Origin: Bacillus aquiflavi
Lineage (GTDB): Bacteria > Bacillota > Bacilli > Bacillales > Cytobacillaceae
Direction of reading: 5' to 3'
Length of the DNA stretch: 64,000 nucleotides
Assembly (NCBI RefSeq): GCF_019915265.1
Contig: NZ_CP082780.1
Location: 2,108,001-2,172,000 of the forward strand
The stretch's first letter is position 1. Every line of letters begins with the position of its first letter. Below the pieces are notes generated by a model. That model was given only the letters and a program-made list of their open reading frames with translations. It made no database searches and was not told where the DNA came from. The position numbers and the translations under genes were made by a program. Shown piece after piece: positions 56,798-64,000 of this stretch.

Positions 56798-56843
56798 AAA
56801 AAAAGAAGCTACAAACCTATGTAAAAGGTTAGCTTCTTTTTTA
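56798..56843. terminator. terminator downstream of the SDR gene
   Basis: AAAAAAGAAGCT/AGCTTCTTTTTT stem with inner ACCT/AGGT pairing, flanked by A and T runs. It is located 12 bases past the stop of the short-chain dehydrogenase gene. Confidence 0.85.
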
Positions 56844-56854
56844 AGAATTCAACA

Positions 56855-57652
56855 TTACTTTTTAAAAAATGCTTTTTTACCTAGCCTTTCAACAAGCTGC
56901 GGGAAAAGAGTATAAAAAACACTCCCGATATTCATCCAGCGCGGCAAATTAATTTCTCTCGTTTGCGTTAACATGCTGTTCACTATTTTTTTAGCTACAT
57001 CATGAGGTTGAAGCATATATTTGCCAACATTTTTTACATATGTACCTGACTGATCGGCGACTGTAAAAAAATCAGTTGCGATCGGACCGGGATTCACGGC
57101 TGTCACATATACGTTTGAGCGTACCATCTCCATCCTTAAGCTATTTGTATACCCTAGTACAGCATGCTTTGTGGCAGCATAAACACTTGATTTTGGTGTG
57201 GCCATTTTGCCAGCCTGTGATGCAATGTTAATAATATGGCCTGAACGTGTAGCGATCATTTTTGGCAATACCATTTTTGTGCAAGCCAGTAAACCGATTA
57301 CGTTAACAGCAAACATTTCTTTTATTTCTTTTACTTCCGCTTCATGGGCTTCTCGGAAAATCCCAAATCCCGCATTATTAACAAGCACGTCAACTCGGTC
57401 GATTTGCTTAAAAACTTCTTGAAAAACCTCCTCAATTTCAGTTGTGTTGGAAACATCGAGTTGACAAGCAATGACATCGACTTGAAAATGGTGCTGAAGC
57501 TCTTCTTTTAATGCGATTAGCTTATCAATTCTTCGAGCAAGTAAAACTAAGTTTGCACCTTGCTGAGCACATAAGCGGGCAATTTCAGCACCAACTCCAC
57601 TCGAAGCTCCAGTAATAATAATATTTTTTCCTTTTAATCTTCTGTCAGCCAC
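56855..57652 (-). CDS. yqjQ: short-chain dehydrogenase YqjQ-like
   Basis: An NAD(P)-dependent oxidoreductase of the classical SDR family with unknown substrate. The 265-residue protein has the cofactor motif TGASSGVGAEIARLCAQQG, NNAGFG, and the catalytic Ser, Tyr and Lys in IASQAGKMATPKSSVYAATK. GTG 57652 is the start, with GAGGTGGAG upstream. It begins 15 bases after the metallo-beta-lactamase gene and forms an operon with it. Confidence 0.88.
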   Translation of the reverse strand: MADRRLKGKNIIITGASSGVGAEIARLCAQQGANLVLLARRIDKLIALKEELQHHFQVDVIACQLDVSNTTEIEEVFQEVFKQIDRVDVLVNNAGFGIFREAHEAEVKEIKEMFAVNVIGLLACTKMVLPKMIATRSGHIINIASQAGKMATPKSSVYAATKHAVLGYTNSLRMEMVRSNVYVTAVNPGPIATDFFTVADQSGTYVKNVGKYMLQPHDVAKKIVNSMLTQTREINLPRWMNIGSVFYTLFPQLVERLGKKAFFKK

Positions 57653-57667
57653 AACTCCACCTCATTT

Positions 57668-58624
57668 TTAACAATAGAAAATCTGTCCATTCTCTTCTAA
57701 TTTATGAATCTGGTCTAGCGACTGCAAATAATCAATTTGGGCAATTGTTTCTGACATCGTTAATGATAGCTCACGCTCATAGACTTTCGGGAACAAACGT
57801 TTGCAAATTTCAAAAGTAGTTAGCGGCTTTTCGTGAATCATTTCCTTTACTTGCATCGCTCGATCATGTTGACGGGACAATCTTTTTTCAACAAGCTCAT
57901 GAATGTTTAAAACATCAGGACCATGACCAGGATATATTTTTTCGATCGGATATGAAAGCAGCTTTTTCAATGATTCATTGTACTGAAGCTGAGGCTTTGG
58001 CCGCTCTGCTTTCCCTGGAAGAGGCGGTTCAAGTAACGGATTAGAGGAAATATGAGCTAAAAGATGATCTCCTCCGATAAAAAGCCCTCTTCGTTCATCC
58101 AAAAGACCTATATGGCTTTGGGCATGACCGGGAGTTTCAATAACGCTCCAGCCATACATGCCTGGCGGAGTGTCTCCTTCAAGCAATGTCCCTGTTAATG
58201 AACGATTACATGCAAATTGTAACGTTTTTTTCATTTGTTGAATCTTTGGAAATAGTCGATCTGGCACACCAGAATCCTTAAATAACTGTAGGTAAAACGC
58301 ATCATATTGTTTCATAAAATCAGCAGTTCGATTTATCCACCTTTCATTCACCGGATGTCCGTATACTTCCAAATCAGGTAAAAAGAAATCAAGCATACCG
58401 ATATGATCTGGGTGATGGTGTGTCAGCACAACTTGTTCGATATCTTGCGGGATTAGCTTTAGATCTTTTAGTTGATGTTTAAAAGCTTCCCAGGCAGCAG
58501 GTGTTTTTACACCGGCATCAATAAGCGTCAGCCGATCGCCTTTTATTACATATACATGTACATCACCGACAGCAAAGGGTGTCGGCACTGTAATTTTTGC
58601 AATTCCATTTATCCATTCGACCAT
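57668..58624 (-). CDS. yqjP: metallo-beta-lactamase fold hydrolase YqjP-like
   Basis: A binuclear zinc hydrolase of the glyoxalase II-like group with no known substrate. The 318-residue protein has the motif VLTHHHPDHIGMLDFF, a downstream His in IETPGHAQSHIGLL, the Asp in LFIGGDHLL, and the C-terminal His in IYPGHGPDVL. The C-terminal third has a winged-helix-like region. It is cotranscribed with yqjQ. Confidence 0.88.
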   Translation of the reverse strand: MVEWINGIAKITVPTPFAVGDVHVYVIKGDRLTLIDAGVKTPAAWEAFKHQLKDLKLIPQDIEQVVLTHHHPDHIGMLDFFLPDLEVYGHPVNERWINRTADFMKQYDAFYLQLFKDSGVPDRLFPKIQQMKKTLQFACNRSLTGTLLEGDTPPGMYGWSVIETPGHAQSHIGLLDERRGLFIGGDHLLAHISSNPLLEPPLPGKAERPKPQLQYNESLKKLLSYPIEKIYPGHGPDVLNIHELVEKRLSRQHDRAMQVKEMIHEKPLTTFEICKRLFPKVYERELSLTMSETIAQIDYLQSLDQIHKLEENGQIFYC

Positions 58625-58780
58625 AATCTCTACTCCTTAAAAATTATACTTAAATAACATGAAAAAATGCCACTCGTTGAAAGAATGTGTATAAAGTTAA
58701 GTTTACATTTATCATTAACAATTGTCATTATTTTCACATAATTTTTTAATCATAATTTAAAAAAGATGAACATTTACCAC

Positions 58781-58810
58781 TTGACAGACAAGCTGTTTAT
58801 GAAGCATAAT
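58781..58810 (+). promoter_or_regulatory. sigma-A promoter of proI
   Basis: TTGACA (58781-58786) and CATAAT (58805-58810) with an 18-base spacer, starting a transcript just before the T-box leader. Confidence 0.6.
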
Positions 58811-58844
58811 CACAATTAAAATAAATGAATGGAAAAGCAATGAA

Positions 58845-59075
58845 TAAGACTAGTAAATGGAAAATGACGCCAGAGAGTGAAGTTCAGCGGCTGAAAGGCT
58901 TCACCGTCCTCTTGACCATTGAACCTATCTTATGAGCAGTTAGGTAAACCTAGACGCATACCCAGCGTTAACGGGGTTAGAGATCGCCTTTTTTAATTTA
59001 AAAAAAGGTGAATAAGGGTGGTACCACGGAAGCAAGATCTTTCGTCCTTTACAGGATGAAAGATCTTTTTGTTTT
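58845..59075 (+). promoter_or_regulatory. T-box leader, proline-specific
   Basis: The leader has a long stem I region starting near GTAAATGGAAAATGACGCCA, with GAACCTATC in the specifier loop (CCT, a Pro codon, at 58924-58926). The T-box itself, AAGGGTGGTACCACGG, is at 59014-59029. The antiterminator bulge TGGT can pair with the ACCA end of an uncharged tRNA. A terminator hairpin AAGATCTTTCGTCC/AGGATGAAAGATCTT with a T run (59034-59070) follows. Uncharged tRNA-Pro should allow transcription of the proI gene behind it. Confidence 0.93.
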
Positions 59076-59104
59076 TTACAAATAAAAGATTCGGAGGGAT
59101 ATGT

Positions 59105-59950
59105 ATGAAAAAGTTAGCAATGATCGGGGCAGGTTCAATCGCAGAAGCACTTATTGCCGGCTTAGTAGAAAATCAATTACTTCCTGGCGGAAATATTTAC
59201 GTAACGAATAGACATGATAAAAACAGGCTGGAGCAGTTATATAACCAATATGGCGTAACAACAACGTATAATTTAACTGAGCTTTTCTCAAATGCAGATG
59301 TCGTTATTTTAGCAATGAAACCAAAAGATGCAGCCACAGCACTTCAGAACATTAAAGAACATTTAACAAAGGATATTTTAATCGTCTCTGTATTAGCAGG
59401 TGTATCAATTAAAAGTATTGAAACACTTGCAGGAAAACGACACTCGATTATCCGTGCCATGCCAAACACATCAGCAGCTATCGGAAAGTCAGCTACTGCT
59501 CTTGCGGCTAACGACAAAGTGAGCGAAATACAAAAAAATGAGATTAAAAAAATATTTGAAACAGTGGGGCTAGCAACGTTTGTAGAAGAATATCAGCTTG
59601 ATGCTGTAACTGGACTGTCTGGAAGCGGACCAGCATATATTTATTATCTTGTTGAAGCAATGGAAAAAAGTGCAATGGAAATCGGTCTTGAACAAAAAAC
59701 AGCAAAAGAATTAATTATTCAAACGTTGCTCGGGGCTGCAGAAATGCTTACAAAGTCACCGAAACCGCCACAACAGCTGCGGCGTGAAGTAACAAGCCCA
59801 GGCGGGACAACTGAAGCTGGGATTCGTATATTAGATGCCCATGGCGTCCAACGTGCTGTTATTTCTTGTATTAAAGAGGCTACTGCCCAATCTAAACGGC
59901 TAGGATCAATGTTAAGTACAGAAATCAACAAAAGCAAACAACTTTCTTAA
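59105..59950 (+). CDS. proI: pyrroline-5-carboxylate reductase
   Basis: ProI makes proline from pyrroline-5-carboxylate with NADPH. The 281-residue product has the cofactor motif MIGAGSIAEALIAGLVENQ, IRAMPNTSAAIGKS, GLSGSGPAYIYYLVEAMEKS and the C-terminal VTSPGGTTEAGI. ATG 59105 is chosen since CGGAGGG lies six bases before it; the terminator stem of the leader precedes this site, so longer in-frame starts at 59069 are implausible. The leader makes it a proline-starvation-controlled gene, as with B. subtilis proI. Confidence 0.96.
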   Translation: MKKLAMIGAGSIAEALIAGLVENQLLPGGNIYVTNRHDKNRLEQLYNQYGVTTTYNLTELFSNADVVILAMKPKDAATALQNIKEHLTKDILIVSVLAGVSIKSIETLAGKRHSIIRAMPNTSAAIGKSATALAANDKVSEIQKNEIKKIFETVGLATFVEEYQLDAVTGLSGSGPAYIYYLVEAMEKSAMEIGLEQKTAKELIIQTLLGAAEMLTKSPKPPQQLRREVTSPGGTTEAGIRILDAHGVQRAVISCIKEATAQSKRLGSMLSTEINKSKQLS

Positions 59951-60006
59951 CTTTTAATTGCTTTTTCTTTACAATTAAAGCAAAGCATTAAAAGGGAAGT
60001 GAGTAA

Positions 60007-61161
60007 GTGACTACAATGACAATCATTTTGCTTAGCTTAACAGCAATCGTTTGGATCTTCATTTTAATTGAAACAGCAATCGGCTTAAAGCGATTACCTA
60101 GTCTAGATGATGAACCGATTCAAACTAAAGGTCCCCTTCTATCCGTCATTGTTGCAGCAAGAAACGAGCAGGATCATCTCGAAAGCAGTATATTAAGTCA
60201 GCTTACACAAAGCTATCAAAACGTTGAATGGATTCTTGTTAATGATCGTTCTACTGATGAAACAGGTCTCATAATGGAAAAACTAGCAGCACACAATCCC
60301 CGAATTAAAGTCGTCCATATCAAATCTTTATTAGAAGGATGGCTCGGTAAAAACCATGCACTTTACGTCGGAACCCAAATGGCTTCTGGTGAACTACTTT
60401 TATTTACCGATGCAGATGTCCGTTACAATAAAGATGCATTCGCAAAAGCAATCCATTATTTTTTGCATCATCAATTAGACCATTTAACAGCTGCTCCGGG
60501 AATGAAAGGGACTGGGATTTGGCTAAAAGCGTTCATTGCGTTTTTCTTATTTGGCTTTTCTTATTATAAAAGACCATGGCGTGCAAATAATCCCCGTTCA
60601 AAAGTAGGAATCGGAATCGGCGCATTTAATTTAATTGCGAAAAGCGCCTACCAGGCGTTCGGTACACACGAGAAAATTAAAATGAGACCTGATGATGACC
60701 TGCAACTCGGAATCAAAATAAAACAAGCTGGCTTTAAACAACAGTTTGTTACCGCTCTCTCTTTAATTAAAGTAGAATGGTATACAACATTAAAAGAAGC
60801 GTTTATTGGTTTAGAGAAAAATACATTTGCTGGACTTCATTACCGTTTCAGTATGGTTGTCTTTGCAATTATCGGCACTTTTTTATCACAAGTATTTCCA
60901 TTTATTATGTTACTTTCAAATAACCATACAGTCTTCACTTTAAGTATATTAAATATCCTTCTGTTAGCTGTACTTTATACAATCATTGCGACTCGAACAA
61001 CCCAATTTTCTCCGTTGCTGTTTATTTTATTTCCAATTTCAGCTTTAATATTTATTTATGCGATTGCACGAGCAAGCTTTTTAACATTCAAACGAGGCGG
61101 AATTGTTTGGCGAGGAACAACGTACAGCTTAGCTGATTTACGAAGAAAAGAATCACCTTAA
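60007..61161 (+). CDS. family 2 glycosyltransferase, membrane-bound
   Basis: A processive-type GT2 enzyme with unknown acceptor. The 384-residue product has an N-terminal membrane helix, the nucleotide-sugar motif LLSVIVAARNEQDHLESSIL, DxD in LLLFTDADVRYNKDAF, RPDDDLQLGIKIKQAGFK, and three C-terminal membrane helices. It looks like the group that includes carotenoid glycosyltransferases such as CrtQ, but no other pigment gene is near. Start is GTG 60007 after AAAGGGAAGTGA. It lies 56 bases after proI with only a weak hairpin between them, so read-through is possible. Confidence 0.75.
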   Translation: MTTMTIILLSLTAIVWIFILIETAIGLKRLPSLDDEPIQTKGPLLSVIVAARNEQDHLESSILSQLTQSYQNVEWILVNDRSTDETGLIMEKLAAHNPRIKVVHIKSLLEGWLGKNHALYVGTQMASGELLLFTDADVRYNKDAFAKAIHYFLHHQLDHLTAAPGMKGTGIWLKAFIAFFLFGFSYYKRPWRANNPRSKVGIGIGAFNLIAKSAYQAFGTHEKIKMRPDDDLQLGIKIKQAGFKQQFVTALSLIKVEWYTTLKEAFIGLEKNTFAGLHYRFSMVVFAIIGTFLSQVFPFIMLLSNNHTVFTLSILNILLLAVLYTIIATRTTQFSPLLFILFPISALIFIYAIARASFLTFKRGGIVWRGTTYSLADLRRKESP

Positions 61162-61380
61162 TCGATTAGCATAAAAAAGATAAAAGAAATGTAGAGGAAC
61201 AAGATAACATCGTTAGCCTTCTTTACTTAAGGCGAAAAGATGATTGTTGAGACGACGATTTTTCTCAACATCATAACACCATTTTAGGTAAATTTAAACA
61301 TTGGGTTGATTAGGTTAAATGCATCGATCCTCACATAAGTCGCTTCATTTAAAAATCTTTCGCTGCCATAATACAAACTT

Positions 61381-61412
61381 GCTCTTTTCCTAACATTCGT
61401 TAGGAAAAGAGC
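61381..61412. terminator. hairpin downstream of the histidine phosphatase gene
   Basis: A perfect 14-base stem, GCTCTTTTCCTAAC with GTTAGGAAAAGAGC. No strong T run is present on either side. It separates two convergent genes. The rest of the 61162-61430 interval contains nothing I recognise. Confidence 0.65.
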
Positions 61413-61430
61413 GCTTAAAAACGTCGCAAA

Positions 61431-61979
61431 TTAGACACGTTCATCCCATATCCGGCGAAGGATTGGTTGATTTTTAGAAATAACAACTTCAAACACATCT
61501 GGATTTGTCATTTCCATTAACTCATGATAACCAAACTGTTGATTAAAATAGCGCAAGAGGAGTGTCGTTAAGTTTCCGTGGCTAACGAGAATAATATGTT
61601 GATGTTTTGCAGCCAAAACGTCCTCCAAAATAGAGACGGCTCGCTTCATTCCAGAAGCTTGTGTTTCACCGCCTTCAAAAACAAGTTCAAAATCTGCAAA
61701 GCTAGCTTTGAGCTTTTCCTGCCAATCTGAAAAGCTCGTATTACTTAAAACTCGTTCACTAAGGCGGTCATCCTCAATTATATTAAGTTTTTTATTTTCC
61801 GCAACAGGCGTGATCGTTTCAACGGCTCGCTTATACGGACTGCTGTAAATTTTGTCCACTTGTCGGTCCTTAAAAAAGTCAACGAGTGCTCTGGCCTGCT
61901 CACGGCCCTTGTCAGTCAATGGAGCCGAAAAGGGCTGTCCCTCTGCCTTCCCATGACGTACTAAATAAATGGTTTTCAT
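61431..61979 (-). CDS. histidine phosphatase family protein
   Basis: A phosphoglycerate-mutase-like phosphatase of unknown substrate. The 182-residue product has the phosphorylated His in IYLVRHGKAEGQPF, KIYSSPYKRAVETI with the conserved Arg, and the second His in HIILVSHGNLTTLLL. ATG 61979 is chosen since GGGGAG is six bases upstream; ATG 61985 overlaps that site. It starts 26 bases after rnz on the same strand. Confidence 0.88.
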   Translation of the reverse strand: MKTIYLVRHGKAEGQPFSAPLTDKGREQARALVDFFKDRQVDKIYSSPYKRAVETITPVAENKKLNIIEDDRLSERVLSNTSFSDWQEKLKASFADFELVFEGGETQASGMKRAVSILEDVLAAKHQHIILVSHGNLTTLLLRYFNQQFGYHELMEMTNPDVFEVVISKNQPILRRIWDERV

Positions 61980-62005
61980 TTGCATCTCCCCATTCATATG
62001 CTTGC

Positions 62006-62932
62006 TTATTTTACTAATGGTATATGAATCTCTTTAAAATCTTCAGCAATTTCACTATTTGCAAACACTATTTTTGCTTCTTCACCTAACTGCCGCCACG
62101 CTTCTTTTTCATAGCGAGAGCTAATATGTGTAAGGCAAAGCTGTTTTACATTAGCTTGTTTTGCAATCTCGGCTGCTTGGACAGTTGTTGAATGAAAATA
62201 TTCGTACGCTAATTTTTCTTCGTCTTTTGAAAACGTCGCTTCATGAATAAGAAGGTCAGCATTTTCTGCTAAAATGACAGCATTTTCACACACCCTCGTA
62301 TCACCTAAAACTGTAATCACTCGTCCTTTTTGCGACTTGCCTACAAACTCCTCTGCTTTTAAACGGCGCCCATCTTCTAACGTGATATCCGTCCCGTTTT
62401 TTATTTTTTTATAAATAGGGCCTGGCTTTACCCCTGCTTCACGAAGTTTATCAGCTAAAAGAACACCCGGCCGATCCTTTTCAATAATCCGAAAACCGTA
62501 CGAAGTTATCCCATGATCAAGTAAACGTGCTTCTACTTTAAACTTTTCATCTTAAAAAATAATGCCTTCTTCTATTTCAATTATTTTTAACGGATACTTT
62601 AAATGCGTTTCCGTAACGGTTAAACTGATCGTTACATAGTCATAAATTCCCTTTGGGCCATATAACGTTAATTCAGATTCTCCCCCTTGGAAGGAGCGAC
62701 TTGAGAGGAGGCCGGGAAGACCGTACAAATGATCACCATGTAAATGAGTAATAAAGATTTTTTCAATTTTCCTTGGTTTCAAGGTTGTATGTAGAATCTG
62801 GTGCTGGGTTGCTTCACCACAATCAAATAACCAAATAGATTTCCGTTCCTCTAGTAACTTCAATGCAATCGAGGAAACGTTGCGATGTTTAGCCGGAATA
62901 CCTGCACCTGTCCCTAAAAACAAAATGTCCAC
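62006..62932 (-). pseudogene. rnz: ribonuclease Z, interrupted by a stop codon
   Basis: RNase Z removes the 3' trailer from tRNA precursors that lack an encoded CCA. The frame of 308 codons matches the family length. It begins [20 protein letters not shown] and has the zinc motif [15 protein letters not shown], and later GDTRVCENAVIL, LIHEATF and LTHISSRY. A TAA at 62552-62554 follows EIEEGIIF where relatives normally have Glu, and the frame then continues DEKFKVEARLLDHGITSYGF. One base (GAA to TAA) explains it. Rnz is essential in B. subtilis, so the stop is a likely sequence error unless another enzyme covers the role. Confidence 0.85.
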
Positions 62933-63054
62933 TAGTTAATCCCCTTCCTTCATAAAAACGTTACAAAATCCAGTTATCATATTTTCCTGACATTCTTTTT
63001 ACTATACCATAATCATGATGTGTATTACTCCTAATGAGAGGGCGGGGCAGATCA

Positions 63055-64000
63055 TTAGGATGACTCATTCTTTTTTAAATCATGGAGAAAATCTTTATTA
63101 AAGCTTGTCTCAGCTCCAACTAGTTTAGTTGGTGACGCCTTATTCGTTTTCTCAACAGCATTTTCGATAATGCTTTCTCCATATTTTTCGCGAAGCTTCA
63201 TTACGGTCTTAATAAGCGGCTCTTTTTTTGCTTCTTGTTCAAATGAAAATAGATCAAGCTGTTCAACAGCGTGAGATTGATCAATTAAATCAAATCCTGT
63301 AATGCCAAGTAAACGAATAGGATCACCATTCCAATGTTTGATCAATAACTGTTTTGCGATAGCGGTAATTTCATCCTTTTGCACTACTGGATTAAGCAGC
63401 TTTTTACTTCTTGAAATTGTTTTTCTATCTTTATAGCGGATCGTAATCGAGATGTTAACAGCTAATACTTTTTTTTGTTTCATTCTAATTGAAACTTTAT
63501 CTGCCAGCTTCTCAAGGACAGTAAATAATTCGTGCTGATTTACCGTATCTTTTGGAAGTGTTGTAGAATTGCCAACACTTTTAAACTCAGCTACTGCTTC
63601 TGGATCAACTGGTCGTGTATCAATTCCGTTTGCCCGCTCCTTAAGCTTTATCCCATTAATCCCAAGAAGCTTGCGCAACTGGATCTCATTTGCCTTTGCT
63701 AAATCACCGATCGTGTAAATATTTATTTTTTTCAGCTTCAAGGCGGTTTTCTCACCAATTCCATGCATCTCGCCTACTTGTCTCGGCCAGATTATATTTC
63801 TTATTTCCCGCTTTCGCAAAATGGTGATTCCCATAGGCTTCTTCATATCAGAAGCTGTCTTTGCCAAAAATTTATTTGGAGCAATCCCAATGCTGCAAGG
63901 AAGATCGAGCTGGTTTAATAATCGTTTTTGAATTAATTGAGCAATTGTAATAGGTGATCCCAATTCGTAGCTGTCCGTTATGTCAACATAACCTTCATCA
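63055..64000 (-). CDS. dinB: DNA polymerase IV (DinB), 5' end outside the window
   Basis: A translesion Y-family polymerase, the counterpart of B. subtilis YqjH. The visible part starts inside the second catalytic motif (DEGYVDITDSYELGSPITIA), which must be preceded by SI or SV off the window. It then has CSIGIAPNKFLAKTASDMKK, a helix-hairpin-helix (GEMHGIGEKTALKLKKINIY) and the little finger. The C-terminal part is acidic and lacks an obvious beta-clamp motif, but EQLDLFSFEQ resembles QLxLF. The first catalytic Asp cannot be seen. No frame break is present. Confidence 0.92.
   Translation of the reverse strand, partial: DEGYVDITDSYELGSPITIAQLIQKRLLNQLDLPCSIGIAPNKFLAKTASDMKKPMGITILRKREIRNIIWPRQVGEMHGIGEKTALKLKKINIYTIGDLAKANEIQLRKLLGINGIKLKERANGIDTRPVDPEAVAEFKSVGNSTTLPKDTVNQHELFTVLEKLADKVSIRMKQKKVLAVNISITIRYKDRKTISRSKKLLNPVVQKDEITAIAKQLLIKHWNGDPIRLLGITGFDLIDQSHAVEQLDLFSFEQEAKKEPLIKTVMKLREKYGESIIENAVEKTNKASPTKLVGAETSFNKDFLHDLKKNESS

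Noticed and set aside
56622-56800. LexA/SOS box upstream of uvrX
   Set aside because: No clear GAAC-N4-GTTC or CGAAC(N4)GTTCG-type palindrome found; AACGTTT pieces are too short.

Overview
The window is a chromosomal segment of a low-GC, endospore-forming member of the Bacillaceae. The evidence is the gene content and order: sigX-rsiX, resABCDE, rluB, spmB-spmA-dacB, scpA-scpB, ribT, lysA, the spoVA and spoIIA operons, dacF, pdp-punA-deoB, xerD, fur, spoIIM, yqxK-nudF-yqkF-yqkE, then yqkD-yqkB-uvrX-yqjQ-yqjP-proI-rnz-dinB. This follows the Bacillus subtilis backbone closely. I cannot name the species.

Layout. 0-2.7 kb: IS and ORF debris, a DoxX-like membrane gene, then ribU under an FMN riboswitch. 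2.9-5.3 kb: ppa and serA. 5.4-15.6 kb (minus strand): an M23/LysM peptidase gene, sigX-rsiX, the res cytochrome c maturation and two-component genes, and rluB. 15.9-23.6 kb: sporulation genes, a long superoxide dismutase, the chromosome-segregation pair scpA/scpB, ribT, and two 30-residue membrane peptides. 24-43.1 kb: lysA, a DUF2262 gene, an abbreviated spoVA operon, spoIIAA-AB-sigF, dacF, nucleoside catabolism, xerD, fur, spoIIM, an EndoQ-like repair nuclease, nudF and yqkF/E. 43.2-49 kb: the main accessory island, a decayed LXG/polymorphic-toxin locus with two toxin-immunity cassettes (Ntox28-like with a CdiI_2-like protein; LHH nuclease with a SUKH protein) embedded in remnants of three IS families. 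49.2-53 kb: ketone-body and leucine degradation genes (scoA, scoB, thiolase, HMG-CoA lyase). 53-64 kb: yqkD to dinB, including a proline T-box leader before proI.

Two features cut across these regions. First, many otherwise intact genes carry one in-frame stop or one frameshift, often at a homopolymer: the M23 peptidase, rsiX, resA, an unknown gene at 19.6 kb, the DUF309 gene, spoVAA, both toxins, one immunity gene and rnz. Several are normally conserved, so either the sequence contains errors or the genome is decaying. Second, the intergenic spaces hold two families of MITE-like repeats: a 236-246 bp element in two inverted copies, and a 110-150 bp element in at least six copies whose ends begin AGACTGTTGACAAA.

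Regulation visible in the sequence includes an FMN riboswitch with terminator, a Pro T-box with terminator, an ECF-type promoter upstream of sigX, a sigma-H type promoter before spoIIAA, sigma-A promoters before ribU, serA and the T-box, and about fifteen hairpin terminators.
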